Notes: generated by a model from the sequence alone, not told the origin. Shown: positions 42,506-50,758, counted from the first letter of the stretch. The stretch: DNA of 64,000 nucleotides from Mycobacterium sp. 1164985.4 (GCF_001668575.1 NZ_LZMD01000081.1:59238-123237), one strand, 5' to 3'. Numbers and translations: made by a program.

Positions 42506-43315
42506 TCAGGCCGCGGCCGCCTTCACCGCTGCCCCCACCTCCGCGCGCAGTTCCGCGTACTCCGGCGAGCGCCGCAACTCGTCGGGGTCGATGCCGGTGC
42601 GGGGGAGGTCGACGGGAATGTCCAAGGCCACCTGGCCGGGCCGCCGGGTGAGCACCACGATGCGTGAGCCGAGGAACGCGGCCTCGTCGGCGCTGTGCGT
42701 GACGAACACCGTCGTGCGCCCGGTCTCGGCACTGACCGCGCGGACGTCCTCCTGCAGCAGCTCACGTGTCAGGGCGTCGAGCGCGGCGAACGGTTCGTCG
42801 AGCAGGAACAGCGGGGTCTCGGCCGCCAGCGCCCTGGCGATCGCGACCCGCTGCTGCTGCCCGCCGCTGATCTCCCAGATCTTGCGGCCCGCCGTACCTT
42901 CGAGCCCGACCCGGCGCAGCAGTTCGTCGCGCCGATCGGTGCGACGCTCGCGCGGCACTCCCGCGTATCGCAGCGCCAGGTCGACGTTTCCCCCGACCGT
43001 GCGCCACGGGAACAGCCGCGGCTGCTGGAAGACGACGCCCGCGGTGACGCCCGGCGTAGGCGGGGCGCCCGCCACCCGGACCGAGCCCTCGCTCGGCGCC
43101 TCGAACCCGGCCAGCAGCCGCAGCAGCGTGCTCTTTCCGCAGCCCGACGCCCCGACCAGGACCAGGAATGCCCCGGGTTCCACGGTGAGGTCGACGGGGC
43201 CGAGTGCGGTCACGGCGTCGCCTCCGCGGCCGTACCGGTGTGAGACGCCGCTGATCCGGATACCGTCGGTGTTCCGTTGCTGTGCAACGGTTTCGACGTC
43301 ACGAAGTGAGGACAC
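42506..43315 (-). CDS. Ssu/Tau-type ABC transporter ATP-binding protein
   Basis: A 269-residue ATPase of the nitrate/sulfonate/taurine family. Walker A GASGCGKST at 55-63, Q98, signature SGGQQ at 150-154, Walker B LFLLDE up to E174, and switch His 207. GTG 43315 overlaps the binding-protein gene by 17 bp. It powers the permease encoded two genes upstream. The substrate could be an alkylsulfonate, taurine or another sulfur or nitrogen organic; the poly-Cys leader ORF of the operon favours sulfur. Confidence 0.88.
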   Translation of the reverse strand: MSSLRDVETVAQQRNTDGIRISGVSHRYGRGGDAVTALGPVDLTVEPGAFLVLVGASGCGKSTLLRLLAGFEAPSEGSVRVAGAPPTPGVTAGVVFQQPRLFPWRTVGGNVDLALRYAGVPRERRTDRRDELLRRVGLEGTAGRKIWEISGGQQQRVAIARALAAETPLFLLDEPFAALDALTRELLQEDVRAVSAETGRTTVFVTHSADEAAFLGSRIVVLTRRPGQVALDIPVDLPRTGIDPDELRRSPEYAELRAEVGAAVKAAAA

Positions 43316-44327
43316 CCGGCAGACCCTTGGTGTAGAGCGCGGCCTGGAACGTCGACAGCGGTGCGGCTTCGGGAATCTGCTTCTGGTCGGCGAGGAACTG
43401 CGAGGCGCTCTGCAGGTTGACGGCCAGGTTGCCGGGTTCGCCGTCGGAGCCGAGCCATTCGGCGGACGCGACTTCCCGCGGGGTCAGGTACACCGTCTGC
43501 TTGAGCTGTCCGGCGACTTCCGATGGAGTGAGCCCGATTTCGGCAGCGATGGCCTTGGCCGCGGCGTCGGGATCGTTGTGGAGGACGTCGAGCGCGCGGG
43601 CCTGCTGCTGGCGCCAGGTGTCGACGACGTCGGGATGTGCGTCGGCGAATTCGTCGGCCACCACGGCGAGGTCGAGGGTGGGCTTGCCCGCCTCGGCCAG
43701 TTGCCGGCTGGTGATGAGGTCCTTGCCGTTCTTGCGCAGCTGATCCAACGTCGGCAACCAGGAGTACCCGGCGTCGATGTCGCCGCGGTCGAAGGCCGCA
43801 AGAATGGCCTGCGGTTGCAGGTCGACGAGCGCAACGTCGTTGGCGGACAGCCCGTTCTGGGCCAACGCGGCGAGCAGGCTGTAGTGCGCGGTGGAGGCGA
43901 ACGGCGTGCCCACCCGCTTACCGCGCAGGTCGGCGATGGTGTTCACACCGCTGCCGTTGCGGGCCACCAGCGCCTCGTTGTCGCCCGCGACGTCGAGCAC
44001 GAACGCGACCTTGTAGGGGATGTTCAGCGGAGCGGACAGGCCGCGCGCGACGGGGCTCGAGCCCAGCGCGCCGAAGTCGAGTTCCTTCGCGATGAACGCG
44101 GTGTTGACGTCGGCACCGGAGTCGAACTTGGTCCACTTGATGTTGTAATCGGGCAGCGCCTCTTCGAGCCAGCGGTTGTTCTTGACGATCAGGTCGCCGC
44201 TCGGGAAGGTCTGGTAGCCGATCCGGATCGTCGGTTTGCCGGCCACCTGGTCGGACTTGTCCACCGAGCAGCCGGCAAGGGCCAGGACGGCCGAAAGAAG
44301 CGCTATCAGAAGAGCTTTGGTTCTCAT
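43299..44327 (-). CDS. Ssu/Tau-type ABC transporter substrate-binding lipoprotein
   Basis: A 342-residue lipoprotein. The signal ends in the lipobox LALAGC near residue 19. The mature part is an NMT1/SsuA-type periplasmic-binding fold: IRIGYQTFPSGDLIVKNN, then DYNIKWTKFDSGADVNTAFI, GSSPVARGLSAPLNIPYKV, and FDRGDIDAGYSWLPTLDQL. ATG 44327 overlaps the permease stop as ATGA. It captures the substrate outside and passes it to the permease. Confidence 0.88.
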   Translation of the reverse strand: MRTKALLIALLSAVLALAGCSVDKSDQVAGKPTIRIGYQTFPSGDLIVKNNRWLEEALPDYNIKWTKFDSGADVNTAFIAKELDFGALGSSPVARGLSAPLNIPYKVAFVLDVAGDNEALVARNGSGVNTIADLRGKRVGTPFASTAHYSLLAALAQNGLSANDVALVDLQPQAILAAFDRGDIDAGYSWLPTLDQLRKNGKDLITSRQLAEAGKPTLDLAVVADEFADAHPDVVDTWRQQQARALDVLHNDPDAAAKAIAAEIGLTPSEVAGQLKQTVYLTPREVASAEWLGSDGEPGNLAVNLQSASQFLADQKQIPEAAPLSTFQAALYTKGLPGVLTS

Positions 44328-45172
44328 ATCTTTCCTCTCCACGGGACGGCGCGCCGTTCGGCCGCCCGAAGCAGACCGTCGATCAGCAGGCCGGAGATGC
44401 CGATGGCGAAGATGCCGACCAGCACGACGGGGGTGTTGTTGTAGTTGCTCGCGTCCTTGACCAGACCGCCGATGCCCGGAATGCCGTTGAACAGTTCGGC
44501 GGCGACCACCGACGAGTAGGCCATGCCCACCGCGAGCCGGATGCCGGTGAACGTTTCGGGCAGTGCGGACGGGACGACGACGTCGCGGATCACCTCGCGC
44601 CGCGACGCGCCCAATGCCCGTGCGGCTTCCTGTAATCCGACCGGCGCGGCGAGCACGGCAGCGGTGGTGGCGACGGCGGCGGGCGGCAGGGCCGCCAGCG
44701 CCAGCAGGGTGATCTTCGGGGCCTCGTCGATGCCGAGCCAGATCACCAGCAGGAAGAAGTACGCCAGCGGCGGCAGCGCGCGCAGGAATGTCAGCCACGG
44801 TTCGAGGACGCTGCGCACCCAGCCGATTGAACCCATCACCAGGCCAAGCAGCACGCCGAGGGCCACCCCGATCGCGACGCCGGCCAGCACCCGGCGCAAC
44901 GTCATGTAGAGGTGCTCCCACAACAGATACCCCGCATACCCGCGGACCCCGTCGTGGGTGGTGGAGATGTCGACGAACGCCCGCCACACCGTGCTCGGAT
45001 AGGGCACGAACGTCTGGTTCCAGACCCCGCTCGCGGCGGCGAGCTGCCAGACGGCGAAGAACACCAGCACCGACAAGACCGGCAACACCGCACGGGTCAG
45101 ACGGCCGCGCCACCTCCCAGTGGGCGTCTCGACGATCGGCTCGTCGGGCACGATGTCAACGAATACGGACAC
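44324..45172 (-). CDS. Ssu/Tau-type ABC transporter permease
   Basis: A 282-residue permease with six helices and the EAA loop EAARALGASRREVIRDVVVP that contacts the ATPase. The first helix is near 30-48. GTG 45172 has only a weak ribosome site, 40 nt after the poly-Cys leader ORF stop, so its translation or transcription may depend on that ORF. It is the first gene of permease-binding protein-ATPase. From memory, M. tuberculosis lacks a transporter at this place. Confidence 0.86.
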   Translation of the reverse strand: MSVFVDIVPDEPIVETPTGRWRGRLTRAVLPVLSVLVFFAVWQLAAASGVWNQTFVPYPSTVWRAFVDISTTHDGVRGYAGYLLWEHLYMTLRRVLAGVAIGVALGVLLGLVMGSIGWVRSVLEPWLTFLRALPPLAYFFLLVIWLGIDEAPKITLLALAALPPAAVATTAAVLAAPVGLQEAARALGASRREVIRDVVVPSALPETFTGIRLAVGMAYSSVVAAELFNGIPGIGGLVKDASNYNNTPVVLVGIFAIGISGLLIDGLLRAAERRAVPWRGKI

Positions 45173-45212
45173 GGTCTGCGGCTTTCTGTGGCTGAAGTGA
45201 GGCGAGAAGGGT

Positions 45213-45251
45213 TCAGCGACAGCAGCAGTCGGCAGGCAGTGTCGCGCTCAC
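45213..45251 (-). CDS. Poly-cysteine leader ORF (candidate cysteine attenuator)
   Basis: A 12-codon ORF encoding MSATLPADCCCR, starting at GTG 45251 and ending 40 nt before the permease start. Three Cys codons in a row, TGC TGC TGT, are followed by Arg and stop. In mycobacteria, short ORFs with consecutive Cys codons, often leaderless, act as cysteine-responsive attenuators of operons for sulfur uptake. The stretch between the stop and the permease start is C-rich and G-poor, which suits Rho loading. No good ribosome site precedes the GTG, which fits a leaderless start, but a strong -10 is not obvious. Confidence 0.65.
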   Translation of the reverse strand: MSATLPADCCCR

Positions 45252-45271
45252 CCGGGTATTCGTACCGGGTG
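45249..45271. repeat. Inverted repeat at the start of the poly-Cys leader ORF
   Basis: CACCCGG at 45249-45255 and CCGGGTG at 45265-45271 are perfect 7-bp arms around a 9-bp centre. One arm contains the GTG start of the leader ORF. If the transcript is leaderless the upstream arm is DNA only, which makes an operator likelier; if transcription starts further upstream, it would form a hairpin that hides the GTG. Confidence 0.5.
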
Positions 45272-45369
45272 CTGGCGCAAGGGGTGAATATCTGCGATCA
45301 GCGCGAGCGAAATTCCGCGAGCGGCTCAGGCGGCGCGCGGCAGCCCCTCGAACGGCGAGCGTCGCTCCG

Positions 45370-45528
45370 TCACCCGCCCGAGCTTACGTTCGACGCGAGC
45401 TGTGCGGCGGGCGGGACCGGCGCGGCGGTCACCCGGGCGGCCGCGACCTGGGCGGCCTGGTCGACCATCCCGATCGCGACGGCCACGGTGGCCAGCACGC
45501 CGGCCTTCGAAGTGTTCTGACCGGACAT
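45370..45528 (-). CDS. 52-residue small protein of unknown function
   Basis: Encodes MSGQNTSKAGVLATVAVAIG and a further 32 residues rich in Ala and Val, ending LASNVSSGG. The ATG has a near-perfect AAGGAGG six nt upstream, and about 90 percent of codons end in G or C, both strong signs of translation. Residues 10-35 form one mildly hydrophobic amphipathic helix. It is 101 bp after pntB and 118 bp before the poly-Cys leader ORF, all on the minus strand, so it could be the last gene of the pnt transcript. I recognise no family. A GTG overlapping its stop opens a 15-codon frame that I do not call. Confidence 0.6.
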   Translation of the reverse strand: MSGQNTSKAGVLATVAVAIGMVDQAAQVAAARVTAAPVPPAAQLASNVSSGG

Positions 45529-45629
45529 GCCGCCTCCTTGGTGAAATCTGTTGCTTCGATCTCACCGCGGGCGCGACCACGCGCCAATGGCGCTGACAGC
45601 AGAACCCACTACCGGCTAGCAGGTAATCG

Positions 45630-47063
45630 CTAGAGCGCCTTGAGTTCCTCGATCACGGAGGTGACCGACTTCTTGGCGTCGCCGAACAGCATCGAAGTCT
45701 GGTCGAGGAAGAACAGCGGGTTCTCGATGCCGGCGTAGCCGGCGTTCATCGAACGCTTGAGCACGATCACCGACCGCGACTCGTCGACGTTGAGGATCGG
45801 CATGCCGTGGATCGGGCTGGACGGGTCGTTGCGCGCGGCCGGGTTGGTGACGTCGTTGGCACCGATGACCAGCGTGACGTCCGTACGGCCGAATTCGCCG
45901 TTGATGTCGTCCATTTCCTTCATCGCGTCGTACTCGACGTCGGCCTCGGCCAGCAGCACGTTCATGTGCCCCGGCATGCGGCCGGCGACGGGATGGATCG
46001 CGTACTTGACCTCGACGCCTTTGCTTTCCAGCAGATCGGCCATCTCCTTGACGGTGTGCTGGGCCTGCGCGACGGCCAGTCCGTAGCCCGGGACGACGAT
46101 CACCTGGTTGGCATAGGCCATCTGGATCGCGGCGTCCGCGGCCGAGGTGGCCTTGACGGTGCCCTGGTCCCCACCGGGCCCGACCGCCGCGGCGGCGCCA
46201 CCGCCGAAGGAGCCGAACACGATCGCCGGGATCGACCGGTTCATCGCCACCGCCATCAGGTTGGTCAGGATCGAGCCCGATGCGCCGACGATCATGCCCG
46301 CGACGATCATCGCGGTGTTGTTCAGCGCCAGACCCGCTGCGGCCGCGGATAATCCGGTCAGCGCGTTGAGCAGCGAGATGACGACCGGCATGTCGGCGCC
46401 GCCGATCGGGAACACCACGAACAGGCCCATCAGGCCGGCCAGCACGAGCACCACCGCGATCGTCCAGTCCGGGCTGCCCGTACCGGCGTTCAGCCCGATG
46501 TAGATCGCCGCTGCGGTCGCGCCGAGCAGCAGCACCACGTTGGCGGCCTGAAAGAGCTTGGCCGAGGCGACAAGTCGCTTCTCGACGTTCTTGGGTATCG
46601 ATTCCTGAAGTTTCAGGAACGCCACCAGAGAACCCCAGAACGACACCGAGCCGATGATCGCGGCGAACAGCGAACCGGCTACCAGCGCCACCGTCGGGTG
46701 CTGGTCCGGGGTGAAGTGTCCGAAGCCGTCGGTCTCGATGAACTCCGCCCACGCGATCAGCGCCACGGTGCCGCCGCCGACGCCATTGAACAGCGCCACC
46801 AGCTGGGGCATCGCGGTCATCTTGGTCTTTTTGGCCGGCGGCACACCGAGAATCACACCCAGCGCCAACCCGGCGACGATCAGGATCCAGTTGATCGGCG
46901 CGGTGTCACGCACCTTGATCAGGGTGGCGATCACGGCGATGGCCATACCGGTGGCGGCGATCCAGTTGCCCCGCACCGCGGTCTTGGGCCCGGTCAGCCC
47001 CGAGAGGCCGAGGATGAACAGCGCGAACGCGACGATGTAGAGGACGGTGACGAGGTAGTTCAC
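45630..47063 (-). CDS. pntB: NAD(P) transhydrogenase subunit beta
   Basis: A 477-residue subunit with eight or nine helices (residues 1-270) and the NADP-binding domain III (about 300-477). Domain III is marked by VIVVPGYGLAVAQAQHTV, HPVAGRMPGHMNVLLAEADV, LVIGANDVTNPAA and VLKRSMNAGYAGIENPLF. It takes hydride from NADH, driven by the proton gradient, to make NADPH. GTG 47063 overlaps the pntAb stop as GTGA. Last of three pnt genes. Confidence 0.94.
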   Translation of the reverse strand: MNYLVTVLYIVAFALFILGLSGLTGPKTAVRGNWIAATGMAIAVIATLIKVRDTAPINWILIVAGLALGVILGVPPAKKTKMTAMPQLVALFNGVGGGTVALIAWAEFIETDGFGHFTPDQHPTVALVAGSLFAAIIGSVSFWGSLVAFLKLQESIPKNVEKRLVASAKLFQAANVVLLLGATAAAIYIGLNAGTGSPDWTIAVVLVLAGLMGLFVVFPIGGADMPVVISLLNALTGLSAAAAGLALNNTAMIVAGMIVGASGSILTNLMAVAMNRSIPAIVFGSFGGGAAAAVGPGGDQGTVKATSAADAAIQMAYANQVIVVPGYGLAVAQAQHTVKEMADLLESKGVEVKYAIHPVAGRMPGHMNVLLAEADVEYDAMKEMDDINGEFGRTDVTLVIGANDVTNPAARNDPSSPIHGMPILNVDESRSVIVLKRSMNAGYAGIENPLFFLDQTSMLFGDAKKSVTSVIEELKAL

Positions 47064-47401
47064 TTGTCGGCCGCCGCTTCCGTCGTCTCGATAGATTTCG
47101 GTTCCGGCTTGCGGGACTTGAACATGCCCAGCATCCGGTCGGTGACCAGGAAGCCGCCGATCACGTTGAGCGTGCCGAAGATCAGGGCCACGAACGCGAT
47201 CGCACGCACACCCCAGTGGGCGTCGGCGGGCAGGTCCCCCAGCACGATCAGCGCACCGAGCACCACGATGCCGTGGATGGCGTTGGTGCCCGACATCAGC
47301 GGTGTGTGCAAGGTGTTGGGCACCTTGGAGATGACGGCGAACCCGACGAACCCGGCGAGCACCAGGATCGCGAGATTGGCCAACAGATTGTCGTACATCA
47401 T
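47060..47401 (-). CDS. pntAb: NAD(P) transhydrogenase subunit alpha, membrane part (split)
   Basis: A 113-residue subunit with three or four helices (LLANLAILVLAGFVGFAVIS, IHGIVVLGALIVLGDLP, GVRAIAFVALIFGTLNVIGG). In E. coli this part is fused to the NAD-binding part; here, as in other mycobacteria, alpha is split in two genes. It forms domain II with PntB and lines the proton path. ATG 47401 overlaps the pntAa stop as ATGA. The charged tail may reach the cytosol. Confidence 0.92.
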   Translation of the reverse strand: MMYDNLLANLAILVLAGFVGFAVISKVPNTLHTPLMSGTNAIHGIVVLGALIVLGDLPADAHWGVRAIAFVALIFGTLNVIGGFLVTDRMLGMFKSRKPEPKSIETTEAAADK

Positions 47402-48510
47402 CCCTCCCGGGTGACGCAGGAGGCCGCCACGACCTCGTCGTCGAAGTCTGGTGCCAGCGCACCGTCGGTGATCAGCAGGTCCAGCAGCGAGGTCAGGTTC
47501 TTCGAGTACAGCTCGCTGGCGTGCTCGGGCATGGTCGCGGGCAGGTTCAGCGGCGAGGCGATGGTGACGCCGTGCTTGACGACGGTCTGCCCCGGTTCGG
47601 TCAGCTCGCAGTTACCGCCCGTCTCACCCGCGAGGTCGACGACGACGCTGCCCGGCTTCATCCCCTCGACGGCGACCGCCGTCACCAGCCGGGGCGCTGG
47701 GCGTCCCGGGACCAGGGCGGTGGTGATCACGACGTCGAACCCGGTGATCGCGCGTTCCAGCTCCTTCTGCTGCTGTGCGCGCTCCTCCTCGGAGAGCTCC
47801 CGGGCGTAGCCGCCCTCACCCGCGGCCTCGATTCCCAGTTCGAGCCACTGCGCACCGACCGAGCGGACCTGATCGGCCACCTCGGGACGCACGTCGTACC
47901 CGGTGGTGCGCGCGCCCAACCGCTTGGCGGTGGCGAGCGCCTGCAGTCCGGCCACACCCACGCCGAGCACCAGCACCGATGCCGGCTTCACGGTACCGGC
48001 CGCGGTGGTGAGCATCGGGAAGAACCGCGTCGACTCCGAAGCCGCCAGCAGTACGGCCTTGTAGCCCGCGACGTTGGCCTGAGACGACAGCGCGTCCATC
48101 ACCTGGGCGCGCGAGATGCGCGGGATCGCCTCCACGGCGAACGCCTGCACGCCCGCAGCCTTCAGCGCCGCGATCTGGTTGTCCGCGTTGCGCGGTGCGA
48201 GGAAGCCGATCAGCGTCTGCCCGCTCTTGAGCCTGGACACCTCGTCGGCGCTCGGCGGCGCCACCTTGACCACGACGTCGGCGCTCCAGGCGTCGCCGAT
48301 CGTCGCGCCTGCAGCGGTGTAGAGATCGTCGGGCAGCAGCGCCCGCTCGCCCGCCCCGGATTCCACGACGACGGCGACGCCGCTGTTCACCAGCGACGCG
48401 ACGGCCTTCGGCACCAGCGCGACGCGGCGCTCGTCCGCCCCGGATTCGCGGACCACCCCGACCGTCGGAGCCGCCGCGGCGGCGACATCAGCATGCGTGT
48501 GCTCCGTCAT
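47398..48510 (-). CDS. pntAa: NAD(P) transhydrogenase subunit alpha, NAD-binding part
   Basis: A 370-residue soluble NAD-binding domain I, near the Rv0155 length I recall (366). Motifs: VGVVRESGADERRVALVPKA, RISRAQVMDALSSQANVAGY, and the Rossmann VLVLGVGVAGLQALATAKRL. It binds NADH and passes hydride to the NADP domain of PntB. ATG 48510 has no ribosome site; a TAAGGT -10 at 48524-48519 lies 8 nt before, so the mRNA probably starts at or next to the ATG. First gene of the operon. Confidence 0.93.
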   Translation of the reverse strand: MTEHTHADVAAAAAPTVGVVRESGADERRVALVPKAVASLVNSGVAVVVESGAGERALLPDDLYTAAGATIGDAWSADVVVKVAPPSADEVSRLKSGQTLIGFLAPRNADNQIAALKAAGVQAFAVEAIPRISRAQVMDALSSQANVAGYKAVLLAASESTRFFPMLTTAAGTVKPASVLVLGVGVAGLQALATAKRLGARTTGYDVRPEVADQVRSVGAQWLELGIEAAGEGGYARELSEEERAQQQKELERAITGFDVVITTALVPGRPAPRLVTAVAVEGMKPGSVVVDLAGETGGNCELTEPGQTVVKHGVTIASPLNLPATMPEHASELYSKNLTSLLDLLITDGALAPDFDDEVVAASCVTREG

Positions 48511-48518
48511 GACGGAAC

Positions 48519-48524
48519 ACCTTA
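48519..48524 (-). promoter_or_regulatory. -10 element for a near-leaderless pntAa transcript
   Basis: TAAGGT, matching TANNNT, lies 8 nt upstream of the pntAa ATG. A start seven nt after it falls at the A of the ATG or one base before. The absence of any AGGAGG-like element supports leaderless translation, which is common in mycobacteria. No convincing -35 is visible. Confidence 0.35.
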
Positions 48525-48621
48525 ACCGCTACCGCTGGTCACAGCTAAATCGATACGGGTCGTCGCGGATTTCCACCGGCACGGCGCGCCGGAATCCAGC
48601 GCCGCTGCAACTAGCATCCGC

Positions 48622-49521
48622 GTGGTGGGGGAAGAAGAACCGTCGAGGTTGCGCAGCCGCAGACGCTCACGGTTGAACGACATAGCCACCGTCCTGATCA
48701 TCCTGGTGATCTACGCCGCCTCGCTGGTCGGCTATCACTACCTCTCCGGGCAGGCCTCGACGCTCGGTTCGCCCGACCTCGGCACCGACGACGACAACAT
48801 CGTGCGCGTGACCTTGTCGGAGCTGCACACGGTCGCCAACCAGATCGACGTCAAAGTCGTCGTCTTCCCGTCCGACGATCACATGAACGACGACCTCAAC
48901 GTGGTCAACACCGATATCGCGGTGCGCCTGTTCATCGACGAGGTCAACATCGACGTCGACGATCTGCAGACACCGAAGGGCCAGCTGCCCGCCGAGATCA
49001 GCACCACGCTCACCGCCAGCGGCGACGCCGACAAGTGGCCGTTCGACTCGTACAGGCTGGGCGCGCTGGGGGCCGACATCCTCGTCGGCAGCGGTGACGC
49101 CCGCACGTTCGAGCCCGCACGGGTGGTGGTGACCGGCGGACTGGACGGCTGGGACGTCTCGAGCACGCGCAGCGGCCCGGCCACCCAGTCGGCCAAGGAC
49201 GGTGACTACGAGACGGTGACGTTGAGGCGAGCCAAGGGCCCGCTCGCGTTCGACGTGGGCCTGTGCCTGGTGTTGATCACGCTGCCCGCGCTGGCGCTCT
49301 TCGTGTCCATCGAGATGCTGCGCGGACGACGCAACTTCCTGCCGCCGTTCGGTACCTGGTATGCCGCGTCGTTGTTCGCGATCATCCCGATCCGCAACTT
49401 CATGCCCGGCGCTCCGCCGCCCGGCGCGTGGATCGACCAGGTGCTCGTCCTGTGGGTGCTGCTGGCGATGACGGGGGCCATGGTGCTGTACTTCACCGCC
49501 TGGTGGAGACGCAGCGACTGA
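48622..49521 (+). CDS. DUF4436 family membrane protein (second copy)
   Basis: A 299-residue protein of the same family as that at 10228: one N-terminal helix (about 20-42), an extracytoplasmic beta domain of about 160 residues, three C-terminal helices, and the marker FAIIPIRNFMPGAPPPGAW, parallel to LIPLRNAVPGGPPIGS in the other copy. The external domain is acidic. The start is GTG 48622 or GTG 48625. It is divergent from pntAa across 111 bp and lies 55 bp before fadE2. Function unknown. Confidence 0.77.
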   Translation: MVGEEEPSRLRSRRRSRLNDIATVLIILVIYAASLVGYHYLSGQASTLGSPDLGTDDDNIVRVTLSELHTVANQIDVKVVVFPSDDHMNDDLNVVNTDIAVRLFIDEVNIDVDDLQTPKGQLPAEISTTLTASGDADKWPFDSYRLGALGADILVGSGDARTFEPARVVVTGGLDGWDVSSTRSGPATQSAKDGDYETVTLRRAKGPLAFDVGLCLVLITLPALALFVSIEMLRGRRNFLPPFGTWYAASLFAIIPIRNFMPGAPPPGAWIDQVLVLWVLLAMTGAMVLYFTAWWRRSD

Positions 49522-49576
49522 CGGCGCCAGCGCCCGCCTATGGTTGTCTCGACCCGCACAACCAGGAGGCCATCGG

Positions 49577-50716
49577 ATGGCTGTCGACCGGCTGCTGCCC
49601 ACCCCGGACGCCGAGGACCTGATCGCGCTGACCCGCGAGATCGCCGACAAGGTGCTCGACCCGATCGTCGACGATCACGAGAAGGCGGAGCGCTATCCAG
49701 AAGGCGTGATGGCGCAGCTGGGCGCGGCCGGGCTGCTGAGCCTGCCCCAGCCCGAGGAATGGGGCGGCGGTGGACAGCCGTATGAGGTCTATCTGCAGGT
49801 GCTCGAGGAACTGGCGGCGCGCTGGGCGGCCGTCGCGGTGGCCGTCAGCGTGCACAGCCTGTCGTCACATCCCCTGCTGACCTTCGGCACCGACGAGCAG
49901 AAGCGGCGTTGGCTGCCCGGGATGTTGTCCGGTGAGCAGATCGGCGCGTACAGCCTGTCCGAACCCCAGGCCGGTTCCGACGCGGCCGCGCTGCGCTGCG
50001 CGGCCACCAAAACCGATGGCGGATACCGGCTCAACGGCTCCAAGTCTTGGATCACCCACGGTGGGCGCGCCGACTTCTACACATTGTTCGCGCGGACGGG
50101 CGAAGGCTCGCGGGGCATTTCGTGTTTCTTGGTGCCCGGCGACCTTCCGGGGCTGACCTTCGGCAAGCCCGAGGAGAAGATGGGCCTGCACGCGATTCCG
50201 ACGACGTCGGCGTTCTACGAAGACGCCGACATCGAGGCGGATCGGCTGATCGGCGGCGAGGGTCAGGGCCTGCAGATCGCTTTCTCCGCACTGGATTCCG
50301 GGCGGTTGGGCATCGCCGCGGTGGCCACCGGGTTGGCGCAGGCCGCGCTCGACGAGGCCGTCGCCTATGCGAACGAACGAACCACGTTCGGGCGCAAGAT
50401 CATCGACCATCAGGGCCTCGGGTTCTTGCTCGCCGACATGGCGGCCGCCGTGGCGACGGCCAGGGCGACGTACCTGGACGCGGCCCGACGGCGTGATCAG
50501 GACCGGCCGTACTCACAGCAGGCCAGCGTGGCCAAGCTGGTCGCAACCGACGCCGCGATGAAGGTGACGACCGACGCGGTGCAGGTGTTCGGCGGCGCCG
50601 GCTACACCCGCGACTACCGCGTCGAGCGATACATGCGTGAAGCGAAGATCACCCAGATCTTCGAGGGCACCAACCAGATTCAACGTCTCGTCATCGCCCG
50701 CGGCCTCACTTCCTGA
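49577..50716 (+). CDS. fadE2: Acyl-CoA dehydrogenase FadE2
   Basis: A 379-residue flavoenzyme, counterpart of Rv0154c. Domains: N-terminal helices (1-115), beta domain with AYSLSEPQAGSDAAALR and LNGSKSWITHGGRADFY, and C-terminal helical domain. RTTFGRKIIDHQGLGFLLAD, VFGGAGYTRDYRVERYMREA and the catalytic base within FEGTNQIQRLVIAR are clear. It makes trans-2-enoyl-CoA. ATG 49577 has AGGAGG eight nt upstream. It ends 43 bp from the histidine kinase gene, which is convergent. Confidence 0.9.
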   Translation: MAVDRLLPTPDAEDLIALTREIADKVLDPIVDDHEKAERYPEGVMAQLGAAGLLSLPQPEEWGGGGQPYEVYLQVLEELAARWAAVAVAVSVHSLSSHPLLTFGTDEQKRRWLPGMLSGEQIGAYSLSEPQAGSDAAALRCAATKTDGGYRLNGSKSWITHGGRADFYTLFARTGEGSRGISCFLVPGDLPGLTFGKPEEKMGLHAIPTTSAFYEDADIEADRLIGGEGQGLQIAFSALDSGRLGIAAVATGLAQAALDEAVAYANERTTFGRKIIDHQGLGFLLADMAAAVATARATYLDAARRRDQDRPYSQQASVAKLVATDAAMKVTTDAVQVFGGAGYTRDYRVERYMREAKITQIFEGTNQIQRLVIARGLTS

Positions 50717-50758
50717 CCGCGAGCAGACGGCAAACTGCCCATTTTCGCGGCGGAATGG

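Noticed and set aside
45326..45372. 15-codon GTG frame overlapping the stop of the 52-aa small ORF
   Set aside because: GTGA overlap is suggestive, but there are too few codons to judge and no conserved feature.
45173..45629. SAM or B12 riboswitch before the sulfur-type transporter
   Set aside because: No conserved core found on the minus strand; the poly-Cys ORF explains sulfur control better.
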